The notes beneath the pieces were generated by a model that was given only the letters and a program-made list of their open reading frames with translations, was not told the origin of the DNA and did not search any database. 64,000 nucleotides of DNA, taken from positions 21,238,033-21,302,032 of the forward strand of contig CM049309.1 in assembly GCA_026874595.1 (NCBI GenBank). Direction: 5' to 3'. Positions 38,191 through 49,700 of this stretch are shown here, in pieces. Positions within the stretch are counted from its first letter, which is position 1. Every line of letters begins with the position of its first letter. Source of the stretch: Sipunculus nudus (lineage: Eukaryota; Annelida; Sipuncula; Golfingiida; Sipunculidae). A program made the position numbers and the translations under genes.

Positions 38191-39280
38191 AGTCTTCAGC
38201 GCCTTTCCAATTGTGAAGTCTTATAAAGAGGCAGGAAGGAGGAGAGTGAAAATTCATGGAATCCTTCCACACCATGCATATCACTTAACAGACCTTCATT
38301 CGTGATTTTGCAGGTTTTGACAGAGGCTGAAGGTCTATTCTGTGGATTAACTCTCGTTTCACATCGTGCATACAGACGAGTTCAAATAAAATATTCAGGG
38401 ATGCTTGCACAACTCCAGTCCGCTTTCACTTGGGTCCTGTATGGTGTAGTTTGCACAGTAAACGCTCATCAGTCTATATTCAAATATGCTCATCAATTTT
38501 CATACCACACACTTCAAACATATTTGCTCCATTTTTCACACCACCACATGCTACTTCACACTTCCATGATCAGAAGCCCAAGTGTCCACAACATTAAGCC
38601 TATATTGTCAAAACCCCATAGGCATTGTCACACATTTTTTCAATATTATAGAGAAACACAAAAGGCCATATGGTATAGCTTATAGTTTGTTTTATTTATT
38701 CTTGATGACTACCAAGTGTTGAGTTCATTTATGGAATGCTGAATGATATCTAGTTTGTAGTTTACCACCAGGAAATTTATGCTAATGTGATGATCTATCA
38801 AAGTACATCAGACCAAGGATAAGGGTGAGTTAATAAATGAATACAACACTTGGCAATCCTGTCCCGTTTCACAAATCCCACACGATATAAATTACTTCCT
38901 GCATGTACATACATGTATTGTTCTTTGATGTTTCTAATGTCATGATATTTTAATCTCACTGCAGTGTCTGCGTCTTGAAAAACAAATCACCCCAAACAAA
39001 TCAAAACCTCTTGGAATTAAAAAAAAGGGGGAAAATGCTTTGAAAATAAGGTCATGTATTGAACTGAACATTACGCAACACCTTGAGGCATACACGTGGC
39101 TGGGCATGACATGCATCTCAAATGGCTATTTACAGAAAACAATTCTCGTGCATGAAAATATAGCTGGTCCTATCAAATGATATAAGAAACTGTGATGAAA
39201 TGCTTGTTATATATCATGTCTGTTGTCACACCTGCAGATTCATTTACTAAAGAGTTAAAATCCTACAATATGGACTAGGT
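38191..39280 (-). other. Translocase 3'UTR and downstream region
   Basis: Downstream of the translocase stop on the minus strand. AATAAA on the minus strand (plus TTTATT at 38691-38696) is a candidate polyadenylation signal, giving a ~600-nt 3'UTR. No other gene is seen. Confidence 0.45.
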
Positions 39281-41419
39281 TTACTTCAGACGCATTGCAA
39301 TGTAGAATTTCTTGAATTCATCAAAGCCAGCCAACACACCAGCTCCTGCTACACCTCTCAAGATGTTGGCGCCTGAAAGTAAATTAAGAACTTGTCACAT
39401 TTGCAGCTTACTGGTATCATCACAAAAATGTACATCAGAACTTCCCAACAGTTGCAGCATACCGAAATTCGAGAAAAAAATTACACAAGATTATATTAAA
39501 ATCATAGAAAAGGCCATAATTACTACTTTTAACAATATACCATAAAGGAGTTTATTACTATAAATTATTACTTGCAACCAACCACCACAACATTATGGAA
39601 AGGGAGAGCTTTTGCCTTTGTTTGACCGTGAAAACACAGTATTGATTAACAAACCAATATATGTAGTCCATTCCCTGAACAAATACCAGAAATAAGTATG
39701 CACACCCAACCACCACAATGTAATGGAAAGGAAGAGCTTTTGAATTCCTCAATTGGATCCAAAACAGTAACAAAACACTTAATATCCCATGGCTAAAAGA
39801 ATTACTGAAAACAAGAACTAGAACTTACCAGCTCCCTTCATCAGTGACATGAATCCTTCAGTCCTCATGATCTGGAAGAAGCAGTCCATTGATCCCTTGT
39901 ACTTAACAGCCTGTCCAGATGTCATCATCATACGCCTTCTGATGGTGTCGATGGGATAAGAAACCAGGCCAGCACTGATTGTCACAACTGAAAAAATAAT
40001 TTACTTTGAGAAAAGGACACATGAAAGCAACTCATGCTAGGGATAAGAAACCAGGCCAGCACTGATTGTCACAACTGAAAAAATAATTTACTTTGAGAAA
40101 AGGACACATGAAAGCAACTCATGCTACTTTAAAACTAAGGAAATGAAAATAATATTATAATTAAATATGCTTAAGAAATAAAATTACAAAGTTTAATAAC
40201 AAAGACAACTGTGATACTGTTCACTTCAACAATATGATCCTGATTAACCCATGAAATCAAATTTCTTGGGAGCCCCAAGTGAATTAAAAGCAGATCAAAT
40301 CTTGTGTGTGATTATATTCACCATTTACTTTGTTTTACTACAGATGAATTTTGAAACATAGTTAAATGGTGCTTCTGAATTCTATAGAGCATAATCTGTG
40401 AATAGATAAGTACAGGCAAAAAAAAATTATGAATCAAGTTTTACAGTTGCTTAAGAGATCATACATACCATAGCCCAGCATGAAGGCCAAAACCACATTG
40501 GCATCATCACCAAGGACGATAGGCTTCAGGGTGTCATAGAAGCCAAAGTAGCAGCCACGGTAAACGATGATACCCACACAGGAGATCACAAAACCTCTGT
40601 ACAACCCAACAATGCCATCTGACTTCAAGGTCTTCTTGTACACATCAATAAGACCATTGAACTGGCGCTCTGCGCCCTTTCCAGCAGCCTTGGCATCATT
40701 GGCAAGCCTGGTTCGGGCATAGTCCAAAGAGTACACAAAGCACAGGGACATAGCTCCAGCTGCTCCGCCAGAAGCCACATTTTTGCTGAATTTTGTGGCA
40801 TAGCTATCTTTAGGGCTGGACTTGAATGCCTTCTTGATCTGATCCTTGAAGGCAAAGTTGAGGGCCTGTGTTGGGAAATACCTGATGCAGTTAGCCAAGT
40901 TGCCACGCCAGAATGGGAGGAAACCTACAATGGGAAAAAAATAAACACTTTATTACAAGTTTTTCACTGCAAAGTATTCTGAACTAGCAAATAAATTAGC
41001 AGGATAGCTGCTAATGCAATGTTCCCGAAATGACATATAGATTGGACAAGACCCTTAAGAAATATATTACATAAAAATATCTTGATTTATATGCATGTAA
41101 CAATGTGCAAAAGTTATAAAAAAAAATAACAATTTTTACACTTGTTTCCTGAGCTGTCCCACTACTCTATCTTAAATCACCTATTCTTATAATTAGAAAA
41201 TAAGATAAGTAACTGCCTACCTTCAGAGTGGTAAGTCCTCATAGTGCAGTCAATGACACCCTTGTATGGCCGGTCAAGGCGGCCAGCTTTTATCATTTCA
41301 TCTTGGTTCTGTACAAGGAGCTTGACCCTCTCAATGGGTGCAGCTGCAGTCTTGGAGATGACAGCAGCAGCGCCACTGAGGGCAAAATTTTCAGCAAAGG
41401 AGAGCTTAGTCTTTGACAT
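39281..41419 (-). CDS. ANT: ADP/ATP translocase (mitochondrial carrier)
   Basis: This inner-membrane carrier exchanges cytosolic ADP for matrix ATP. Coding exons are complement(41221..41419), (40469..40924), (39829..39987) and (39281..39372). All junctions are phase 1, with GT/AG sites, and encode 301 residues, the family's usual length. Three carrier repeats are visible with the signatures PIERVK (residues 29-34), SLDYARTR and PIDTIRR. The nucleotide-carrier hallmark RRRMMM is at residues 235-240. The N-terminal [29 protein letters not shown] and C-terminal FDEFKKF segments are typical. The ATG directly follows an acceptor (TTTTCAG|ATG), so the 5'UTR starts in an upstream exon, probably ending at 43596. 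An 87-bp tandem duplication overlaps the start of exon 3 (see 39953-40126). I cannot tell which vertebrate paralogue it matches best. Confidence 0.96.
39953..40126 (-). repeat. 87-bp tandem duplication spanning a splice acceptor
   Basis: 39953-40039 and 40040-40126 appear identical. The unit contains the 3' splice site and first 35 nt of translocase coding exon 3 plus 52 nt of intron. There is therefore a second, upstream copy of the acceptor (40074/40075) and exon start. Reading from the upstream acceptor in phase gives ...LVSYP then TAG at 40039-40037, so only use of the exon-proximal acceptor yields full-length protein. Confidence 0.93.
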
Positions 41420-43595
41420 CTGAAAAGAAAAAAGAAAGATTTGAGAAAATCATGATTTTAGTAGAAATCAACCCACATTGTTATAAGGACAAAATCACGG
41501 ATTAGTAGAATTGAAACAAAAAATGTTAATTGGAAAAATAACACAAATCACCCAAAGACCCCCCCCCCCCCCCCCCGAATGCTTAACAACCAGGGTTACA
41601 GCCTCGCCGGTTGGGGGTTGCCAGAATGGCTTCTGCCGTCCAGCACAAAGCTAACATTTGCAACCCACCAACCAGCAAAAGAGATCTTCAAGGAAGTAAA
41701 AAAAAACAGCTACCAGCATTTAAACTGGTTATTTATTACCCCAAACTGCATTGAAATTGTACTTCATAAGTCTGTTTACAAAAATGAATCAACAGAAAGC
41801 CAAAATAATCATTTTGAAATATAGTTATATCACCTACAAAGATAAAGCTAACGTATTCCGAAACGATGTGTGCACCTTGTGTTAGTACCTAATATCATAA
41901 TTTATGTGTGATGATATGGAATACCCTAGAATCCCCTCTGGCTAATTCTGGATAGAGTTAAGGTCACAGTACACACCCAGAAAATTCTAGTCTTATGGGT
42001 CTGTTTAATAGTCAGAGAATCTGCGGAGAGCCAATAATCCACAGAGAAATTCTGGAGTTGATGAATGGTTTATACAACTGATAGTTAAAAAAAACCCATT
42101 CATTTCACTTCGAAAACATCCACAGTTAAAATAATACTTCTTGCAGAATGAAGTATTTCAAAGAACTAAATAAAAGTGAACTGGTCACTTGTGTAGTCTG
42201 CCATTGACAAAATTTAGCAGGCACACAAATGTGTCAAGCTATTACACAACATAAAAGTGACATGCGAGGGATACTGATCATCTAGCATCTATAACCCTGC
42301 AATAATTTATAACTAAATTCTACATATAGCTGTTTAAAAATGTCTTACAAAACTTGCATCCTGATAGACCTTTAACATATCCACCTGCCATAATAAAGAA
42401 CAGGCACTTAAAATAACTCATGATAAGACTGGTGATCTAAATTTAGCATAAGACCGTTGGAATACCCCCTTTAAGGTCAAGACCACCAGTTTTTTAAACA
42501 AACATTTTTACAATATGCTCCCAAGTAAATAAAAATGGCAGCAAGTAAAAAGTCTTGTTAACATCTCATGAAAATTTGATATGCACTGTATTCAGCATCA
42601 TACTTGTTCCCAACTATTTTGTTGACGACATATGACATGAAACTTGCACTCAAAATCAAGTGCAATAGAGTGCCTCCTTAATACCACTGGATCAGAATTT
42701 AATAAACAGAAGAAAAAATGGTGAGTACATCATGCAATAGAAAATCTAAATGAGGCTCTTATCATAACAAAATAATTTTGCTGAGAATGCCTGTTTTTCA
42801 CAACTTGCTGAACAAGAAAGACGGCCGAACTGTTGTGAATATACAACTAAAAAAGGTGAAGTTATTGTCCAGTTCATGTTACAAAGTGCTTCACTTCCAA
42901 CAGGTGCAATTTAATATAAAAAACAAAGTCTAACCAAGTTGCCGACAAGAGTATGTTGATGGAGTAGTCATAGTAATGTCCCCAAGGTCAAGTCCGTACA
43001 TTTAAAACGGATTTATCCGCCACACGGGCGGCCGAGATTTTTAAGGGCTCACAAAAGTCATACAAATCAGTACCTGCCATATGCAAACTTTAAACTGATC
43101 CTTATTGTACTATCTCAATTCATTTCTAAAACCGTTTGTGACAAGGTGGAACAGAGGTGGTTTTCAGAGGTGTGTTCAGTGGAAGAATCCCGATTGGCTA
43201 AATCCATTATGACGTCAGGTAGAGTGTCAAGGGCAAACGTTGCAGTTCAATCTTTACTCTCAAGCCCGCTATCCATTCCAAAATAAAAATTGGTATATAG
43301 TAAATTATATCATAACACCATTCCTTAATCTAAATTAAATAAGATTAAGCATTAAGAATAAGCATTACCATCAAGCGTGAACAAACGAGATCATACCGGC
43401 AAACCTACCCGTCTCTAGAAAGGCCGAGACCGGCCAAAACTGTAAAGGACACGCGGTAAACTCTCCTCGTATTCTGGCCATATTTTAAAGAATTGCCGGA
43501 ATACACACTTTCAAACGGTTAACCTGTATGACTAAGACAGATAATATCACAATTAGAACTATCGATCTTCTTCTAAACACATGAAATTTACTTAC
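41420..43595 (-). other. Inferred 5'UTR intron of the translocase gene
   Basis: Lies between the coding exon 1 acceptor (TTTCTTTTCAG) and a donor CAAT|GTAAGT at 43596/43595. It contains a long poly-C run near 41560-41577 and no recognisable exon. Confidence 0.5.
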
Positions 43596-43690
43596 ATTGA
43601 GTGATATTGTGTCTGACTGCACTTGCAACAACCGGCACCGTGGGCCACGAATGAAGAAGAGGCTGGTCACATGGTGCAGTAAGAATAGAC
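43596..43690 (-). promoter_or_regulatory. Inferred noncoding exon 1 and promoter of the translocase gene
   Basis: On the minus strand, TCACTCAAT|GTAAGTAAAT at 43604-43587 is a strong donor, preceded by a relatively GC-rich stretch (GTGGCCCACGGTGCCGG). It is a suitable 5' noncoding exon for the ATG-adjacent acceptor at 41420. The upper limit is approximate: the minus strand reads TTTTTATTTTCTAATAAAGC at ~43713-43694, which could be an AT-rich promoter element or the polyA signal of the upstream small ORF. Confidence 0.45.
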
Positions 43691-43952
43691 CGGCTTTATT
43701 AGAAAATAAAAATTCCCATAATGCCTTAGTCTCAATCAAACCTACAATGTATTGCAAAATAAAATTAGACTTAGTTAGATTTACACTAGCAACAGTTCTA
43801 TTTCAACAGAATGGCTATTGTAATGAGTAAATTTGCAATATATTATATTATTATCTAAAGACTACATATTCGTTTTCAAAATGTAAAGTTTTGTTTTCTG
43901 TCAGCAGTAGTTCACGTGAACCAAATATGATGACCTTCATCAAGTTCAAAGT

Positions 43953-44132
43953 TCAAGGTTGTTTGGAAAAGTCCTCATCCGGGAAGTTACAATATGGCTG
44001 CGCCCGTTTGACCAGGTTGTCCATGGCAGCAACAACCGCTTGCCCACTCAGTGGCCACTTTACATGTTCATTTTGCACTTCCTTTATTAACAGAGGTGTA
44101 GCTGCTTTATACAGGCTTAAATGCATCTGCAT
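43953..44132 (-). CDS. Small 59-residue ORF, unknown product
   Basis: The minus strand encodes 59 codons plus TGA: MQMHLSLYKAATPLL..., ...NEHVKWPLSGQAVVAAMDN, ...RAQPYCNFPDEDFSKQP. Composition and codon pattern look like a real globular or helical protein: no low complexity, mixed charge, isolated W and C, no transmembrane segment or signal peptide. An in-frame TAA lies four codons before the first Met. An acceptor-like CAATGCAG lies between the two Mets, so this could instead be the last exon of a longer minus-strand gene. AATAAA on the minus strand at 43700-43695 could end its transcript, right before the translocase promoter. I do not recognise the family. Confidence 0.45.
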   Translation of the reverse strand: MQMHLSLYKAATPLLIKEVQNEHVKWPLSGQAVVAAMDNLVKRAQPYCNFPDEDFSKQP

Positions 44133-44459
44133 TGGTTTAAGCAGTTATAGTTACAAAGCAAATTGCATTACTGCGTTGTAACATTTCGCAAATTTTATTT
44201 TTTACTGTCCAGTAGTGATTGTCTTCACTCCTTCGGCCTTCAGGCACTATATTATTTCACATTTTGGATAAAGAATAATGAAATATTGTCAGTGACAGTA
44301 ATTAACACTGTAACTTCAGTAAAATGATCCATGATTTTTAGTTTACGCTTCAATCATTATCATTAATATCAATGCCACAACTATAAGTAAATTTTCATTA
44401 ATTTCAAAAGATATTTTTTCATTGCTTTAGTTGAAGTATGATTCATGGGCTTTTACAGA

Positions 44460-45240
44460 GTTTAAGATTTTAGCACAGCTGACTGAAAGTCTGAGCTATA
44501 GTGATCAGTCTTAGTCTGTCGTCCATCTGTCCGTTAACTTGACATAAATCATGACTTCTTTATCTAGAATCTTACTTGACATCCAGGGAGGTCCATGAAA
44601 AATGATCTCATTGGAAAACTGAAAATAGGTCTCTGTAGCCCATATCCTTCAAGCTTTGGGGCTTAGAAATGCCCCCAGAATCATCAAAAATTTAAAGCTC
44701 CGGTATCTGAACAACTGACGCATTGAACACAATGATTCTTTGCTTACATATTAATCATGGACTGTTTCATCAGTTCCTGAAGACTGGTGGCACCACCTGG
44801 ATTTATTTTGACATTTTATGCATTCTTCTATATTTGTGAGACTGTCAATTATGCAGTCACCCGTTAGAAGGGTACATTTCGTAACCTAGAATCATCTTAT
44901 TCAACATCCTGTGAGGTCAATAAAAAATCTTCAAAAAAACCTGAATTTAGGTCTCTGTTACACATATCTTTTGAGCTATAGGGCTTGTAAATACCCTTCA
45001 GAATAATTAAAAATTTGATACAAAACCTCCTGTTTCTAAAAAAGTTATGCATGCATCACCATGATTCTTTGCATGCACATTCATCATGGAATGTTTCATT
45101 CGTTATGAGAGTCCAAATCTTAACCATTGCACCTATAATCTACTTGCTTGAAATCCAGCGAGGTCCATGAAAAATCCCCTTTGAAAACTGAAATAAGGTT
45201 TCTGTTACCCATATACTCGGAGCTATGCTTCAGTCGAGTG
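44460..45240. repeat. Degenerate tandem repeat (3 copies) with SINE-like head
   Basis: ACTTGACATCCAGGGAGGTCCATGAAAAAT near 44573 recurs in degenerate form near 44901 and 45150. GGTCTCTGT(A/T)(G/A)C.CATAT follows each. GGTGGCACCACCTGG lies near 44788. The left edge has CTGAGCTATAGTGATCAGTC and a GTCGTCCATCTGTCCG tract, shared in style with the ends of the 1.88-kb repeats. Confidence 0.65.
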
Positions 45241-46083
45241 GGGATTCCACCTACAAAAAAATTGGCATTCAGATCAAAACATTCCTTTGGTGAATGTCTT
45301 CTTACAGGGTTGGCACAATCTTCGTAGAGGGAAGGAAAAGGAAAAAATGCTTTCTTCTTGGAAAGAAAGAGATGCTTTCTTCATTTCTTCCCATGGAAGA
45401 AACAGTCCAAACATACATGTCATTTCTGTTTTGAAATTGAAATTTTGGCCTGTCATATCAGTACAAATCAGCAGGATTGTTTTCACAACCTTTATCAATG
45501 TAGAGGGTGTGCAAACAGACCCTTTGAGTAACAAAACCAGGTGTGACTGCTTTTTGAAGGGTGTGATTTAGATGTTTTGGGCATAAATCCAAATTACTGA
45601 CGGAACTGATCTGTCTATGTGATAATGAATGAAGCCTAGTGTCAGTGTCTCTGTTCTCAGTTTGCCAGTTCTATTTATTTTATGTGTTAAATTCTGTGAA
45701 ATTTCTGCCTAATTAAACATTTAAATAATGAATAACTGTGTAAATAATATATAACTGTAATACATTATTCATTGATTCTCTGTTTCATATGTTTTTAATG
45801 TGAAATAAAGGTTGGTTGAAAATGTCAAGAATTTCTTCCCTTTCCTCCCAGAAATGTGCCAGAAACATCCATAACTTTCTGGATATTTCCCTAACCTTTC
45901 TGGGAAGGGAAGAAATACCTATCTTACCAGAAGAATGAGAACCCTGCCAGAATATCCATTACTAGTGTCTTATTATTTTTTTAAGCAGTATTTGTTTGCA
46001 ACTCTTTGGAGAAGAAGGAACAGTTTGGTGGAGAAAAATGTGAAAACAATACTTTCTTCTATATACATGCATACATTTAAAAA

Positions 46084-46085
<2 letters not shown>
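45241..46085. other. Non-coding stretch upstream of the SOCS-box gene, with a hairpin
   Basis: No exon is supported. At 45830-45853 and 45897-45916 the strings ATTTCTTCCCTTTCC and GGGAAGGGAAGAAAT (extended by CCAGAAA/TTTCTGG) form an imperfect ~20-bp inverted repeat with a ~43-bp loop. A 5'UTR exon for the gene at 46386 may lie here but is not identified. Confidence 0.5.

Positions 46086-46141
<56 letters not shown>
46086..46141. repeat. (AT)n microsatellite
   Basis: About 28 AT units, roughly 240 bp upstream of the acceptor of the SOCS-box gene exon. Confidence 0.95.
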
Positions 46142-46143
<2 letters not shown>

Positions 46144-46385
46144 TATCTTTAAGACTAGATCTAACCTACTTCACACTATGTTTTTGCTTTATCTTAATTA
46201 TTTTATTAATAATTAAACTGCAGATACAAATTGAGATTATAAAACTTTTTCACAGTTAAGTGCATAAAACCTTGAAAATGCTGTGCAACCATGATTGATC
46301 ATTTTCTGATAGAAAACATGATGATTTTTTTTTAATTATTTAAAGAATGCATTTGCATGTAATCATTTTCTTTCAATACAGGGCC

Positions 46386-47597
46386 ATGGGCAATCAGGCA
46401 GGGACAGGCAGACAATCAAGTGCATCAAACAGAAAATCTTCAGATGTGCATTCAAAATCCATCTTGGAGAAAAATACAAGATGTGCTGACTGGGAGTTAG
46501 TGGTCGAGTATGACTATGGCACATGGAATGAAAAATCAAGTGCCCTCGGTTTTGAACCATCTGTGGAGAATGCTCCCAGACACAAGGTTAACAAGAAGCC
46601 ATGGTCAGATACTTTTACCGTGTCACAAAAGGAGAAAAAGATTTGTGCATTCACCTGCAAAGTAAATGAAACAGGAAGAGAAGAAAAAGTTAAACATCTT
46701 GTGAAGAAGATGTCTGTGCTTGCAAAAGGAGACAGAGTTTTGGTGGTTCAAATAGTCCTCACTAAATCAGTAAAACTGTTTGTTGTTGACTGGCACACAG
46801 ATAAACTTTTAGGTACTTACTCATTTGGATACAGTGTGAAAGATCCACCACTTCAACAATGTTTCTTGAGTGCAGATGGCACTTTCTTAATATCCAGACA
46901 TGATTATCTGAAGAGAAGGAAGTTGGGCCATAGGGCTGTATTTGATGGTCATTTAAGAGTGTTCCAGGTTCAAAATGGTATTTGCAGAAGAAAATTCATT
47001 ATTGAAGACAGTTTGATTCAGAACTCCATTGGATCTGCTATTGCTTTTGACCCAAGATCTTCTTCAAGACAGGTGTTGATTGTGTCCAGTTCACGGGTGT
47101 CCTTGGAAGACCCAAGTGAAGGAATCAAGGTTATGGACTTAAAGAAAGAGTTGGTGGTGAACAAAATGGAATCTCCAATAAATCAAGCCCCACACCATGT
47201 CACATACACCAACGATGGTAAAACATTTGCAGTCCTAATCATTGATGTTCAGTCATTGACCCAGCTAGACTTGCCAGTGTGTATTCATAGTATTCAAATC
47301 TTTGAGTCTGACTCGTTAACTCATTTACATACTATAAATTTCCAAACAGTGACTTACTGTGAATCCAAGATGTTGGCATGTTACCCACAGTTTTCAAGAG
47401 ATTGTGAATACCTTGCAGTGTACACTGGAAGCAGTGCTGATTCTATTCTTGTTATTCAGGTTCCAATTCTGCATTTTTCATTACAGGCCAGATGCAGGTC
47501 CATCATTATGAGGTATCTATCATTTGACTTGGTCAGTCAGCTACCTTTGCCTGATAAACTGAAGGATTATTTACTTTATAAACCAATTTGGGATTGA
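46386..47597 (+). CDS. SOCS-box protein with beta-propeller-like body and myristoylation motif
   Basis: A 403-residue uninterrupted CDS. An acceptor (TTTCTTTCAATACAG) ends at 46381 and the ATG follows at 46386 (GGCCATGG, good context), so I start there and not at the track's upstream ATG inside the intron. The C-terminus (residues 365-403) is a SOCS box. SLQARCRSII fits the Elongin BC-binding BC-box (S/T-L-x3-C-x3-hydrophobic), and LPLPDKLKDYL fits the LPxP Cul5 box. Such proteins are substrate receptors of Cullin-5 E3 ligases. The body has WD40/beta-propeller-like strand phrases (VKLFVVDWHTDKLLGTYSF, QQCFLSADGTFLISRHD, LRVFQVQNG, HHVTYTNDGKTFAVLI, IQIFESDSLTHLHTI, PQFSRDCEYLAVYTG). The N-terminus MGNQAGTG fits the N-myristoylation consensus (Gly2, small residue at position 6). 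The substrate is unknown and I cannot name a vertebrate orthologue. The SOCS box is confident; the fold and lipid are inferred. Confidence 0.88.
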   Translation: MGNQAGTGRQSSASNRKSSDVHSKSILEKNTRCADWELVVEYDYGTWNEKSSALGFEPSVENAPRHKVNKKPWSDTFTVSQKEKKICAFTCKVNETGREEKVKHLVKKMSVLAKGDRVLVVQIVLTKSVKLFVVDWHTDKLLGTYSFGYSVKDPPLQQCFLSADGTFLISRHDYLKRRKLGHRAVFDGHLRVFQVQNGICRRKFIIEDSLIQNSIGSAIAFDPRSSSRQVLIVSSSRVSLEDPSEGIKVMDLKKELVVNKMESPINQAPHHVTYTNDGKTFAVLIIDVQSLTQLDLPVCIHSIQIFESDSLTHLHTINFQTVTYCESKMLACYPQFSRDCEYLAVYTGSSADSILVIQVPILHFSLQARCRSIIMRYLSFDLVSQLPLPDKLKDYLLYKPIWD

Positions 47598-49700
47598 ATG
47601 TAGGTTTAATCTTAATAATATCCATCCTAGCAATGAACAAGCTTTTGCATGTGACAGAGTTTATTTTTGCTAATGTGAAAGCCAGTGGATATTTAATGAT
47701 TTTTAAAGTGCAGATATTGTGGAAAATCTTCCATAATAAGCTCAGCTGGCTGAGCTTGTGTGATATATCTTTGTCAAGCCCCAATCCAGCCAGCCTGTCT
47801 CTCCATTAACAGCAAATATACCACAAGTCCCTGAAACTTGTAAATTAACATACAGACCGGTGTTATTGAGTCTCAAAGTTAGGGTATAGTGACCTTTATT
47901 CTGTGAGCATTGTGAAAACATGATTTAGAGCTCTTTGAAAGACAGATGGTTGATAGTGTTCAGGTTTGCTGGACAAACATTTAGAAGTTTCACAGGAAAT
48001 TAAGAAATCAATCCTCATTTAAACTTGAACTGGTACCATCATGTCAATTTAAAGGTAATAAGCTCAAACAGTTCTTCAAATCAGGCAATAACAATTCAGG
48101 TAGTTCTTTATATATAGAAGATATTTGAACAAATATTTATTCAAAAGATGAGGTTTCTCATTTATGGTTTTTTTTATTGTCTGAAAATTTGGTATGCTTA
48201 TTTATCAAATTAATTATGGATAGCTTCATCAGTTGCACAAGTGTGGTTGTGCATCCACTGTTTCTTAAATAACACCAAATTAAATTTTCAAAATTAGCAA
48301 ATTACAGGAGGAATATCACAGTTTTAATTTTTGCAGTTAATTTTTTATCTCTAAAGTATGTGTCTCATTCAGACATAGGTCCTTGTCAACAGCTGAGGAT
48401 TATGTTGTATATGTTCACCATGACTGGGTAATTTGATGTAAAAGTTGATACAATAGATCAAATATCTCCAGACAAGATGAACTGAATGTCCTGAAAATGT
48501 GTGCTTTTTTATAAATATATAAATATCCAAGGAATTACTTGATTGTGTGACATGAAAGCTATTGTATCCTTTGATCTTGGACAGCTTAAAAGATTATCAA
48601 GACTGATGGCAGTGCAATTAACACCTACTACTGCTGTGACAGTTTCTTAAGTTTTATGTTCATGTTTTGAAGATGAACACATATTAGCAGACATGACTAA
48701 GTATCAGTAATCAATCTTTTCTGCCAAAATGTGATAAAATGTGCTCCATCTAGATATATGTACCATATATAACTTTGACTTTAACTGATCATTTCTTCAG
48801 TGGACAAGATTTCAAAATGCAAACTTAGTTAGCAGCTTGCCTCACTTAATACTGTATAAACATAGGCTTACGCTGAGCTTCTTGACCAGTTGGTCACTCA
48901 GTGTTTGAATTTTTAATCCAGTTACAACCAGAAGATTATTTTCATTGGTAGACAAGAATTTTTTTTTTCTGATTTATTCTTGCAAAAATGATTTATAGAC
49001 TAAGAAAAACTCAAGTGTTCAATCTACCATTGTTGAAATACCAGTGATTTGCATAAATGGCTTTAGTTCAAGGGGTTGCATTAAATATATATTTAAACAG
49101 CTAAACTTTGAAAATCTTTATACACACAAGGCAGCCTTGTACTTATAACCCCTTCTTGTAAGGTGTACTCAAATTCTGATTTTAAATTTAGTGTTGAGAT
49201 CCAGTGTTTAATAATAAGGGATAAAGCATATTCATCACTTGAGAACATTTGCTCAAGTTATAGGTATTATTTGTTATGACATAAAATATATCCTAGGCTG
49301 TTTTCAGGGATCTTTACAATTGTCATCTTTTTTTGTTGTTATGTTATGCAAAAGGCAATAGCAAAACCAAAGCAGTATGTACAGGTATTGTGTATGTGTT
49401 TTTTGCATGCACGTGTCATTTTATTTTGTTAATGTAGACATTATATTGGCATACATGATTACAGTCATTACAGTAATACCTCAATATTTGCAGTCATGTC
49501 TTTATTTTTATCATGGTCATTTTCTAAAAATTTTCTAAAATGCAGAAAAAAACACCAAGATGAGCAAATAAAACTTTTATTTTCAGCTTCATCATTGTGT
49601 ATTTATCTATAACTTTGAATGTGAAGGTAATGACTGTGATTTTGTAATAAATGTTGTCAGTCTCCTTTGACACATACAACATATAAGTTGAAGTGACATG
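47598..49700 (+). other. Probable long 3'UTR of the SOCS-box gene
   Basis: Two kilobases of AT-rich, repeat-poor sequence with no ORF of interest. AATAAA occurs at 49567-49572 and 49646-49651. UTR extent is a guess. Confidence 0.35.

Noticed and set aside
40434-40906. Alternative-frame ORF (93 codons at 40625-40906) overlapping the translocase
   Set aside because: It is a shadow of exon 2; the translocase frame carries all family signatures.
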